Source: Gordonia sp. 'Campus'
Lineage (GTDB): Bacteria; Actinomycetota; Actinomycetes; Mycobacteriales; Mycobacteriaceae
Direction: 5' to 3'
Assembly: GCF_022206305.1 (NCBI RefSeq)
Contig: NZ_JAKOIW010000016.1
Coordinates: 1-32,356 of the forward strand
DNA: 32,356 nt
In this document: positions 1 to 6,766 of the stretch, piece by piece
Layout: each line of letters opens with the position of its first letter
Numbering within the stretch: position 1 is the stretch's first letter
Translations under genes and position numbers: made by a program
The notes under the pieces: generated by a model
What the model was told of the DNA's origin: nothing
Database searches by the model: none
Seen by the model: the letters and a program-made list of their open reading frames with translations, nothing else

Positions 1-366
1 CACCCGACTGCGGCGGCGAAGCGGTGGTGCCGTGCGGCGCATCGCTCCGCCGGCTGCCGGGCATTCGCGGGGGTTGCCCCGGAGCGGGAGCGGGGACCGG
101 ATCGTCGTCGACCTCGATGCCGAACGCGGTGGCCAGCCCGGACAGACCGGAGTCGTACCCCTGGCCGACGGCGCGGACCTTCCACCCGACTGCGGCGGCG
201 AAGCGGTGGTGCCGTGCGGCGCATCGCTCCGCCGGCTGCCGGGCATGCGCGGGGGTTGCCCCGGAGCGGGAGCGGGGACCGGATCGTCGTCGACCTCGAT
301 GCCGAACGCGGTGGCCAGCCCGGACAGACCGGAGTCGTACCCCTGGCCGACGGCGCGGACCTTCCA
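1..366. repeat. 182-bp tandem duplication
   Basis: Bases 1-184 repeat at 183-366 with an offset of 182. I saw one difference (base 65 t versus 247 g). The unit covers the end of the TerD domain, its linker and the 70-bp repeat. The first copy begins at the window edge, so the true left end is unknown. The duplication shifts the TerD reading frame. Confidence 0.9.
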
Positions 367-786
367 GAGGTCGTTGCGGCGATAGATCTCCAGGCAGACG
401 ACGGCGGCCTCACTGGTGAGACCGGTCGGGGTGAACGTGAGTTCTTCGCCGCCGCCGGTGACCGTCGCCGTGAGCGCCCCCGCGGTGGCGAAACCGGTGG
501 GGCCGGTCCCGTCCAGGCTGGCCGCGATGACCACCGTGGTGATCTCGCGGGGCAGGGCGGTCGTGTCGACGGAGACGATGTCGGCGTTCCCGGCCGAGCG
601 ATAGGAGACGCCCGGGCCCGATGGCTGGTTGTAGAAGATGAGATCGGCGTCGGAGCGAACCCGCCCGGCGTCGGTCAACAGGATCGCCGAGGTGTTGACC
701 GGCGACACCGAGCGCACCGAGACGGTCACGGCCGGCGAGGGCAGTGGGCGGTTCTCTCCGGCGGTCAGCGTGAGCACGCAGTCCAT
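1..786 (-). CDS. TerD-like protein, 3' end disrupted by repeats and cut by window edge
   Basis: Residues 1-178 (ATG at 786) read as a TerD/TerZ-type domain, a calcium-binding fold of tellurite and stress-response proteins. Visible landmarks are DADLIFYNQPSGPGVSYR, EIYRRNDLWKVRAVGQGYDSGL and a GLATAFGIEVDDD end followed by a proline/alanine linker. From residue 179 the frame enters a 70-bp repeated sequence, then a second 182-bp copy of the linker region. Because 182 is not a multiple of three, that copy is read in another frame and gives arginine/serine/proline-rich sequence without a stop to base 1. The native C-terminus has therefore been replaced, or the region is misassembled. No clear ribosome site precedes the ATG. 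Family assignment of the N-terminal part is fairly sure; the state of the 3' half is not. Confidence 0.6.
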   Translation of the reverse strand, partial: MDCVLTLTAGENRPLPSPAVTVSVRSVSPVNTSAILLTDAGRVRSDADLIFYNQPSGPGVSYRSAGNADIVSVDTTALPREITTVVIAASLDGTGPTGFATAGALTATVTGGGEELTFTPTGLTSEAAVVCLEIYRRNDLWKVRAVGQGYDSGLSGLATAFGIEVDDDPVPAPAPGQPPRMPGSRRSDAPHGTTASPPQSGGRSAPSARGTTPVCPGWPPRSASRSTTIRSPLPLRGNPRECPAAGGAMRRTAPPLRRRSRV

Positions 787-875
787 TGTGCCAATCGTCG
801 CGGTCGGCCGTCTGCGAAGTCTGGATCGGCCGTCACCGGGTGCGCGGCGTCGAGGGTTGCGACCGGTGTCACGCG

Positions 876-945
876 CCGCGAATGCCCGGCAGCCGGCGGA
901 GCGATGCGCCGCACGGCACCACCGCTTCGCCGCCGCAGTCGGGTG
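876..945 (-). repeat. 70-bp repeat, inverted copy
   Basis: Bases 876-945 are the exact reverse complement of bases 1-70 and match 183-252 with one mismatch. Identity stops sharply: base 875 and base 946 no longer match the flanks of the other copies. The copy begins directly after the stop codon of the SDR gene (946-948). The TerD-like gene thus lies between inverted copies of one 70-bp sequence. It encodes nothing recognisable; a small non-autonomous element or an assembly fold-back are both possible. Confidence 0.85.
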
Positions 946-1770
946 TCAGCGAACGTTGTAGCCGGCGTCCACCGGCAGGGTCACCCCGGTGATGTAGCGG
1001 GCCTCGTCGGAGGCCAGGAACACGATCGCGTTGCTGATGTCGACCGACTCGATCAGCTCGACCGGCATCGGGTTCTTGTACGACTCGTCGTTCGCCACCT
1101 CGGGGTGGGAGTTGACGAACTCGCCGTATTCGACGTTGGCGACCATCGGGGTGTTGACCCCCGTCGGGTGGATCGTGTTGACGCGGATGAGATTCTTGGC
1201 GAGCTGTTTGGAGTACAGGCGCATCAGACCGACGACGCCGTGTTTGGCCGCCGAGTAACCCGCCTGGCCCGCGAACGTGTTGAGTCCGATACTCGTCAGC
1301 CCGGCGGCGGAACTAGTGATCACGATGGACCCGCCCTCGTTCTGCTCGACCAGTCGCGGGACGGTGAGATCGAGGACGTTCCACACGCCGGTCAGCATGA
1401 CGTCCACGGCGTCATGCCACGCCTGGATCTGTTCGCCCGGACCGATCACCGGCATGATCCCCGCGTTGGCGATCACGGTGTCCAGGCGGCCGAAACGTTC
1501 GATGCCCGCGTCGAGCACCGAGCGGATGTCGTCCCGATCGCGCACGTCGCCCACCGCGGTCACGATCTGCCCGCCCGCTTCCTTGACCAGTCGCTCGGTC
1601 TCGGCGAGATCCTCACGCGTGGCCATCGGGTAGAACACTGTCGGGATCTGGTCACAGATGTCCAGTCCGATGATGGATGCGCCCTCCTCGGCCAGTCGGA
1701 TGGCGTGGGAACGTCCCTGCCCGCGCGCCACACCGCTGATGAATGCAACTTTTCCACTGAGTCTGTGCAC
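946..1770 (-). CDS. mycofactocin-type SDR family oxidoreductase
   Basis: A 274-residue short-chain dehydrogenase. It has the Rossmann motif GVARGQGRSHAIRLAEEGA, the NAG motif and a Ser/Tyr/Lys site (TSSAAG, YSAAKHG). After beta-2 it carries the inserted stretch LDICDQIPTVFYPMATREDL, leading into the conserved LAETERLV. This insertion marks SDRs that hold NAD non-exchangeably and pass electrons to mycofactocin (family knowledge). It probably oxidises an alcohol to a ketone or aldehyde. I chose GTG 1770 because family members start just before LSGKVAFISG and a purine-rich AGAGAAAG lies just upstream; the frame stays open upstream to 1920. A 13-bp palindrome at 1914-1926 precedes it. No mycofactocin biosynthesis genes are in the window. 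Confidence 0.85.
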   Translation of the reverse strand: MHRLSGKVAFISGVARGQGRSHAIRLAEEGASIIGLDICDQIPTVFYPMATREDLAETERLVKEAGGQIVTAVGDVRDRDDIRSVLDAGIERFGRLDTVIANAGIMPVIGPGEQIQAWHDAVDVMLTGVWNVLDLTVPRLVEQNEGGSIVITSSAAGLTSIGLNTFAGQAGYSAAKHGVVGLMRLYSKQLAKNLIRVNTIHPTGVNTPMVANVEYGEFVNSHPEVANDESYKNPMPVELIESVDISNAIVFLASDEARYITGVTLPVDAGYNVR

Positions 1771-1913
1771 GATGGTGTCTTTCTCTGGTCGGACCGAGAG
1801 CAACCGGGTCACGACAACGGAGATGTTGTGGCGCAGCAGGTCACGAGCACGCGACGTACTCGTCAGCGCGCCTTGGCGTCTCGGGGCGGAGGAATGTCCC
1901 GCTGCCGCCGAAA

Positions 1914-1926
1914 CTAACACAGTTAG
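1914..1926. promoter_or_regulatory. 13-bp palindromic operator, CTAA-N5-TTAG type
   Basis: CTAACACAGTTAG, with perfect 5-bp arms CTAAC/GTTAG. It lies between the TetR stop and the SDR start, 143 bp upstream of the SDR GTG. It matches the palindromes upstream of most other units in this window. Which protein binds it is unknown. Confidence 0.6.
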
Positions 1927-1974
1927 ATTGATCGCGGAATGGATCGGGTGTGGCCCGTCGGTGCGAACGTCACC

Positions 1975-2571
1975 TCAGTCGGCGACGATTGCGGGAACCA
2001 GGAAGGCGCGCAACTTCATCCGGACCCGGTCGAGGTAGTGATCGGCGGAATCGAACTGACTGATGTACATGATCTCGAGTTCGGAGATCCACTCGCACAG
2101 CAGCTCGATGTCGACCTCGGGGCGGAGGTTGCCCGCCGCCTGTTCGGCGAGAAGGACCGGCTCCCATAGTTCTCGGGTCAGTTCGATCGCACGTCCCGAC
2201 ACGCTGAGCAACTGCATCGACAGCGCCATGGATTCGGGGGCGACCAGTCGGTTGACCATCGGATCGGAATGACCCTTGCGGATGTCGCGGCAGATTCCCT
2301 CGACGATGCGCTCGGAGACCGTCGGCCACTTGTTGATGTGTGCCCGGGCCTTGTCCATGTTGGTGTGGGCGCGGCGCACCACCAGTTCGGTGATCAGCGC
2401 TTCGCGATCACGGAAGTAGCGGTAGACGGTCGCACGCGACAGTGAGGCCGCCCGTGCAACGTCCTCCATCGTGGTCTTGGCCATGCCGAAACGCGCGAAG
2501 CACTCCTCGGCTGCCCGGAGGATCGCTTCCTGGACGTCAGTGCGCTTGTCGGAGTCGGTGCTTGCGGCCAC
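1975..2571 (-). CDS. TetR family transcriptional regulator
   Basis: A 198-residue TetR-type repressor. The N-terminal helix-turn-helix (about residues 12-60) shows AILRAAEECFARFGMAKTTM, then VARAASLSRATVYRYFRDRE, the classic recognition region. The C-terminal ligand-binding half is divergent, so the ligand cannot be named. Start is GTG 2571. It is divergent from the Rieske operon, with an 85-bp gap holding an AGACA-N5-TGTCT palindrome, the usual layout for autoregulation and control of the neighbour. It is the only regulator gene in the window and hence the first candidate for the island-wide 13-bp operator, although that motif is not clearly present at its own promoter. Confidence 0.9.
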   Translation of the reverse strand: MAASTDSDKRTDVQEAILRAAEECFARFGMAKTTMEDVARAASLSRATVYRYFRDREALITELVVRRAHTNMDKARAHINKWPTVSERIVEGICRDIRKGHSDPMVNRLVAPESMALSMQLLSVSGRAIELTRELWEPVLLAEQAAGNLRPEVDIELLCEWISELEIMYISQFDSADHYLDRVRMKLRAFLVPAIVAD

Positions 2572-2615
2572 GACACGACCGTAGCAAGGGCGTCCTAATC
2601 GAAAGAAGATAGATA

Positions 2616-2637
2616 AGACACTAGACAGTGATTGTCT
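2616..2637. promoter_or_regulatory. candidate TetR operator between divergent genes
   Basis: AGACA (2623-2627), 5 bp, TGTCT (2633-2637) forms a perfect 15-bp inverted repeat. Another AGACA half-site lies at 2616-2620. It is 19 bp upstream of the Rieske ATG and in the divergent TetR promoter region. Binding by the adjacent TetR protein is inferred from position only. Confidence 0.45.
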
Positions 2638-2656
2638 CGTGTGTCAGTCTCGGTAC

Positions 2657-3847
2657 ATGGAGCGCGACGAGAAGATCAGGCTGACCCGGCGACTGATCGA
2701 CCACGTGGACAACGACAGCACCGATTACGCGGACGATCTGCTGAGAGTTCCGTTCTCGGTGTTCAACGACGCCGAACTGGCGGTGAAGGAACGCGACGTG
2801 GTGCGGAGATTTCCGCACATCGTCGCCCACGTCGACGAGTTGCCGAAGACGGGCTCGTTCGTCACCACGGAGTTGATCGGTACGCCGTTGCTGATCGTTC
2901 GGCAGAGTGACGGGTCGGTGAAGGCCTTCTCGAACGTGTGCCGGCATCGCGGGTCGCGGGTGGAGTTCGGTGAGTCCGGGTGCAAGCGCGTCTTCGCGTG
3001 TCCGTACCACAACTGGTCCTACGGCAAAGACGGTGCGCTGCGGGGCATGCCGCATGCCGAGGGTTTCGACGGAATGGACCGCGCCGACTACGGACTCGTG
3101 GAGTTTCCGTGTGAGGTCCGGCATGGACTCGTCTGGGTGGTGCCGAGGGTCGGCGCCGATCTCGACATCCGGTCGGTGCTCGGGGACAAGCACGACGACG
3201 AGGTCACCGACACCGGGATGGCGGAGTCGTTCCAGGTGCGCAAGGAGACCTGGCGGCTGGACATGAACTGGAAGATCGCGGTCGACGGCGTCCAGGACTC
3301 CTATCACCTGTGCCAGTTGCACACGAAGACAGTGTGCAACTACCTCGAGGGCAACATCACCGCTCTCGACGTGGTGGACCGGTCGTGGCGACTCGTGGTG
3401 GCGCGCAAGGCCATCACCGAGGTCAGGGACGCCGACCCGGACAGTTTCGACGTCCGTGACTACTCGCTGGCGAATTACACGGTGTACCCGGGCACCATGC
3501 TCGTCACCGAGCCCAAGCACTTCGAGATCTGGACCATCGTCCCGGACAAGGACGACCCGAACGTCAGTCACTGCACCATCAGGCTGCTGTCGCCGACGAA
3601 GCCACAGACCCCTCGTGAGGAGCGGATCCTGGACAAGAACTGGGAACTGCTGATGGAGACCTTGCACGACGAGGACTGGTTCGTCACCAAGACGATCACC
3701 GACAACGCGGCGTTCGGCCAGGTCGACGAACTGATCTATGGGCGAAACGAACTGCCCGGGCAGCTGTTTCACAAGATGGTGGCCGGTGATGTCGAAGCGC
3801 TCGAGCGCGAACGTGAATCCCGTCCCGCCGCGGCTGCCGCCCACTGA
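2657..3847 (+). CDS. Rieske non-heme iron oxygenase, alpha subunit
   Basis: A 396-residue ring-hydroxylating-type oxygenase. The Rieske [2Fe-2S] ligands are C95-x-H97 and C115-x2-H118 (CRHRG, CPYHNW). The mononuclear iron site shows D214-S-Y-H217-x4-H222, with D214 as the likely bridge from the Rieske centre of a neighbouring subunit. The rest is the helix-grip catalytic domain. The substrate cannot be told. I prefer ATG 2657 (MERDEKIRL); an in-frame GTG at 2639 would overlap the operator. No beta subunit or dedicated reductase is adjacent, so electrons must come from elsewhere. First gene of an operon with the crotonase 5 bp downstream. A related enzyme begins at 31588. Confidence 0.92.
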   Translation: MERDEKIRLTRRLIDHVDNDSTDYADDLLRVPFSVFNDAELAVKERDVVRRFPHIVAHVDELPKTGSFVTTELIGTPLLIVRQSDGSVKAFSNVCRHRGSRVEFGESGCKRVFACPYHNWSYGKDGALRGMPHAEGFDGMDRADYGLVEFPCEVRHGLVWVVPRVGADLDIRSVLGDKHDDEVTDTGMAESFQVRKETWRLDMNWKIAVDGVQDSYHLCQLHTKTVCNYLEGNITALDVVDRSWRLVVARKAITEVRDADPDSFDVRDYSLANYTVYPGTMLVTEPKHFEIWTIVPDKDDPNVSHCTIRLLSPTKPQTPREERILDKNWELLMETLHDEDWFVTKTITDNAAFGQVDELIYGRNELPGQLFHKMVAGDVEALERERESRPAAAAAH

Positions 3848-3852
3848 CGCCC

Positions 3853-4632
3853 GTGCCCGAACTGGAGACGGATGAGCCGACACCGGGTGTGCGGCGCCTG
3901 ACCATCAACCGTCCGGAGGTACGCAACGCGATCTCGCTCTCGGTCCAGCGCGAACTCGACCGAGCGCTCACCCGGATCGCGGCCGACGACGCGATCCGGG
4001 CGGTCATCATCGCCGGCGCGGGGTCGGTTGCCTTCTCCGCGGGATACGACATCACCGAGTTGGCGAGGTGGACGCCGAGCGAAGCGGCAGACGCCGCGGC
4101 CGAGCGAGACGAACTCATGTGGCGGTTCTGGTCGTTCCCGAAGCCGGTGATCGCCGCCGTGGACGGAACGGCACACGGCGCGGGAACCATCCTCGCGGTG
4201 TGTGCAGATATCCGCGTCGGAGACCCGCGCACCCGGTTCGCCGTGACGGCCGCGCGGTACGGCGGCGCCAACCTCACCTGGTTGCTCGACTCCGTCGTCG
4301 GTGCCGGACACGCCCGAGACCTGTTGATGACGTCGCGGGCCGTCGACGGGGCGGAGGCGTACCGGATCGGACTCCTGAGCCGTTTCGTCGAGAAGGGCGG
4401 CGTGTCGTCGGCTGCTGTCGACGTGGCGGCCGGCCTGGCCGAACTCCCGCCGGAGGGCATCCGGGACATCAAGTCGCTGCTGCAGCACGGACCGGGGCTG
4501 GATCTGCGGACGCGCTACGACCGCGAGATCGCTGCTGCACGAACGCACTCGCACCCGGACCAGATCGCCGGGCTGGTCGCCGGTCTCGCCGACCGCGACG
4601 CCCGGCTTCGGCGGACGGCGGCCGAGCAATGA
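3853..4632 (+). CDS. enoyl-CoA hydratase/isomerase (crotonase) family protein
   Basis: A 259-residue crotonase-fold protein starting at GTG 3853, 5 bp after the Rieske stop. The two oxyanion-hole segments that bind the acyl-CoA carbonyl are FSAGYDITEL and GTAHGAGTIL. At the positions where hydratases carry their two catalytic glutamates I see VTAARYGGANLTWLL, with no glutamate. It is therefore unlikely to be a standard enoyl-CoA hydratase and may catalyse isomerisation, hydrolysis or C-C cleavage. It lies in the 2657-6565 operon and would act on a CoA thioester. Family sure, reaction open. Confidence 0.88.
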   Translation: MPELETDEPTPGVRRLTINRPEVRNAISLSVQRELDRALTRIAADDAIRAVIIAGAGSVAFSAGYDITELARWTPSEAADAAAERDELMWRFWSFPKPVIAAVDGTAHGAGTILAVCADIRVGDPRTRFAVTAARYGGANLTWLLDSVVGAGHARDLLMTSRAVDGAEAYRIGLLSRFVEKGGVSSAAVDVAAGLAELPPEGIRDIKSLLQHGPGLDLRTRYDREIAAARTHSHPDQIAGLVAGLADRDARLRRTAAEQ

Positions 4633-4645
4633 GCGGAGACACGGC

Positions 4646-5301
4646 ATGACCGACGCCATCTCCGAAGCAATGTCGGACGCCGACCCGTGGCGACCGGATT
4701 GGTCGGATCCGTTCCGGCCGACGACGAGCGGGGACGACGAGTACGAGTCGATGGTGCAGGCGCTTCGGGAGGTTCAGGAGGCGGTGACCCGTAGTCGCCC
4801 CACGCCGACAGCGGCCGCCGAAGCTTCTGCGGCACTCCGCGCGGTCGCACGTCTCATGTGGCCACACGAGGTGGACGAGGACGAGCAGATCGCGGGAAAG
4901 CGTTGGTCGACCCCGGGAAAAGGGCACGCACTTGCGCCGGCACTGCACATCGACCATGTCACCGAGACCACCGCTGTCGCACGGGTCACCATCGGCAGAT
5001 TCCATTCCGGACGATATGCGATGAACGGCGGCGTCACCCCACTGATCTTCGACGAACTGCTGGCACGCTTGGCCAACAGCGCGGGCCGGCCGTGGGGCCG
5101 GACGGCGTACCTCCACGTCGACTACCGATCACCTGCACCCTGCACACGGAACTGACGCTCACCGCCGAGCTGGTGGAACAGTGCGGGCGCAAACGCACCA
5201 TGCGCGGCGCGATGTTTGCGGGTGAGACCCTGCTGGCCGAGGTGCACGGGCTGTGGATCGAACTCAAACCTGAACAGACACTGGATATTTCACAGACATG
5301 A
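4646..5301 (+). pseudogene. PaaI-like hotdog thioesterase, frameshifted
   Basis: From ATG 4646 the frame gives a long leader followed by a hotdog domain with the active-site region MNGGVTPLIFDELL, ending early at TGA 5153-5155 after YLHVDYRSPAP. The rest of the domain (LHTELTLTAELVEQCGRKR, then GETLLAEVHGLWIELK) continues in the neighbouring frame to 5301. One extra C in the CCC run at 5138-5140 would restore a single protein of about 218 residues. It is either a broken gene or a base-call error. If intact it would hydrolyse an acyl-CoA in the operon. SD-like GGAG precedes the start; the CoA-transferase homologue follows 10 bp after the restored stop. Confidence 0.75.
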
Positions 5302-5311
5302 GAGGCTGACG

Positions 5312-6565
5312 ATGAGTGGGTATTCCCTTCTCGATGGGATTCGGGTACTCGAGGTGGCCCAGCTGGCGCCTTCGTCGGTGGGTGGCCATCTCGCCGACCT
5401 GGGTGCCGAGGTGATCAAGGTCGAGGCCGGTCCGCTCGGCGATCCGGTGCGCGTCGGCGGCGCCCGGGCGGTCGGGTCCCCGGACGGGCCCGCCTTCATG
5501 CATCTGCGCTGGAACCGTGGCAAGAAGTCCGTGGCGCTCGACTTGCGCAGCCCTGAGGGGAGACAGGCCTTCCTGGACCTCGCGCGCGAGTGCGACGCGG
5601 TCGTCGAGGGGATGCGCGGCGGTTATCTCGACTGGCTGGGGGTCGGCTACGACTCTCTGCGAGAGGTGAATCCGGCGATCGTGCTGTGCACGGTCTCCGG
5701 GATGGGCGGCGACGGCCCTTACCGGACACTCGGCACCGGGGGTCCCGTCTTCGACGCGTACGCCGGACTGCGGGAGGTGCGCACCCCGACCGAACCGCCG
5801 GTGTCCGGCATGGCCGGTTCGACGGCGCCGCCCATCGCGATGTACGCCCTCGGTGCCTACGGTGCGATGGGCCTGCTCGCCGCGTTGCTGAAGGCTCGCG
5901 CCGCCGGCGTCGGCTGCCACGTGGAGGTGGCCGGCATCGATGTGGCGGCTGCGTGGATGCCGGATCTTGCCGATGCCGAGCTGAACAAGGACCGGTCGAT
6001 CGCGCGGCCGACCTGGCTGCCCGATGGGCGACTGCCCGACTGGCCGCGGCTCGAGGCATACCGCACCAGGGACGGCGAGGCCGTCCTGTTCGGGTCCCAT
6101 GTCGAGAAGTTCTGGCACAACTTCCTGCGCGCCGTCGGCCGTGACGATCTGATCGACGTCGACCTGTCCTCCACCGACGACGGCGCTCCAGCGCGTGCCG
6201 ACCGGATCTGGCGTGCGCTCACCGAGATCTTCGCGCAGCGGACGCGAGCCGAGTGGGTGGAGTTGTTCCTCGAGCACGAGATCGCCGGCGGACCGGTCAA
6301 CAGGGTCGGGGACATGTTGGTGGACCCGCACTTCCGCGCCAGGCAGAACACCTACCGGGTGGATCACGACGGGGTCGGCGAGCTGGAATTCGTCGTCAGT
6401 CCGGTGCGTGTCGCGGGGGAGGAGTTCGCTCCGCCACTTCCGCCGGACGTCGGCGCCGACACCCCTGAGGTGTTGCGGACGGTGGCCGGATACGACGACG
6501 CCCAGATCGCCGTCGCGGCGGATCCGCGCGTCCCCGCGGCCGGTGGACGGGTGCACTCCGGCTGA
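5312..6565 (+). CDS. CaiB/BaiF (family III) CoA-transferase homologue
   Basis: A 417-residue protein with the N-terminal family signature LLDGIRVLEVAQLAPSSVGG, then LADLGAEVIKVE, followed by WNRGKKSVALDL and GPVNRVGDMLVDPHFRAR near the C-terminus. Family III enzymes move CoA between acids through an aspartyl-CoA intermediate. Aligning the GAYGAMGLLAAL helix with CaiB and formyl-CoA transferase, their catalytic Asp169 falls on Met177 here, so classical transfer chemistry is doubtful. Start ATG 5312 was chosen because the family begins near LLDGIRVLE; the frame is open further upstream. It is last in the Rieske operon and may handle the same CoA ester. Confidence 0.88.
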   Translation: MSGYSLLDGIRVLEVAQLAPSSVGGHLADLGAEVIKVEAGPLGDPVRVGGARAVGSPDGPAFMHLRWNRGKKSVALDLRSPEGRQAFLDLARECDAVVEGMRGGYLDWLGVGYDSLREVNPAIVLCTVSGMGGDGPYRTLGTGGPVFDAYAGLREVRTPTEPPVSGMAGSTAPPIAMYALGAYGAMGLLAALLKARAAGVGCHVEVAGIDVAAAWMPDLADAELNKDRSIARPTWLPDGRLPDWPRLEAYRTRDGEAVLFGSHVEKFWHNFLRAVGRDDLIDVDLSSTDDGAPARADRIWRALTEIFAQRTRAEWVELFLEHEIAGGPVNRVGDMLVDPHFRARQNTYRVDHDGVGELEFVVSPVRVAGEEFAPPLPPDVGADTPEVLRTVAGYDDAQIAVAADPRVPAAGGRVHSG

Positions 6566-6644
6566 CTCGTATCGCCTTTGACGCCCGTACGAAAGCCGTT
6601 GTGCGGGGGTCATTGTCGTGTCCGTGACGCCGATCCGAGATGCC

Positions 6645-6660
6645 TGCGCCGATCGGCGCA
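6645..6660. repeat. 16-bp perfect palindrome
   Basis: TGCGCCGATCGGCGCA reads the same on both strands and is flanked by GATGC (6639-6643) and GCATC (6675-6679). It lies between the CoA-transferase homologue and the ligase operon. It could be a terminator without a T-run or a second protein-binding site. Confidence 0.4.
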
Positions 6661-6665
6661 CCGCA

Positions 6666-6694
6666 TTGCGCGGAGCATCTAAAGGTGTTAGTTT
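6666..6694 (+). promoter_or_regulatory. promoter with embedded 13-bp operator, ligase/Mo operon
   Basis: TTGCGC (6666-6671), 17 bp, TAGTTT (6689-6694) fits a sigma-A-type promoter. The palindrome CTAAAGGTGTTAG at 6679-6691 fills the spacer and the start of the -10 box, so a bound protein would block polymerase. The ligase ATG is 75 bp downstream of the palindrome. Confidence 0.55.
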
Positions 6695-6766
6695 AATCTC
6701 ACTTTGAGTGAGGGGGATCACACCCCCTGAGCCGGTCGGGGGATCGACGTCGACGAAGGAGTATGA

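Noticed and set aside
1..366. CRISPR-like array
   Set aside because: Only two long tandem units with no spacer-repeat pattern and no cas genes; it is a simple duplication.
214..1917. Long plus-strand open frame across TerD and SDR
   Set aside because: Antisense to two genes with clear family motifs; composition is that of a shadow frame.
2594..2607. CTAATCGAAAGAA as another island operator before the Rieske operon
   Set aside because: Only the CTAA arm fits; there is no TTAG-like second arm.
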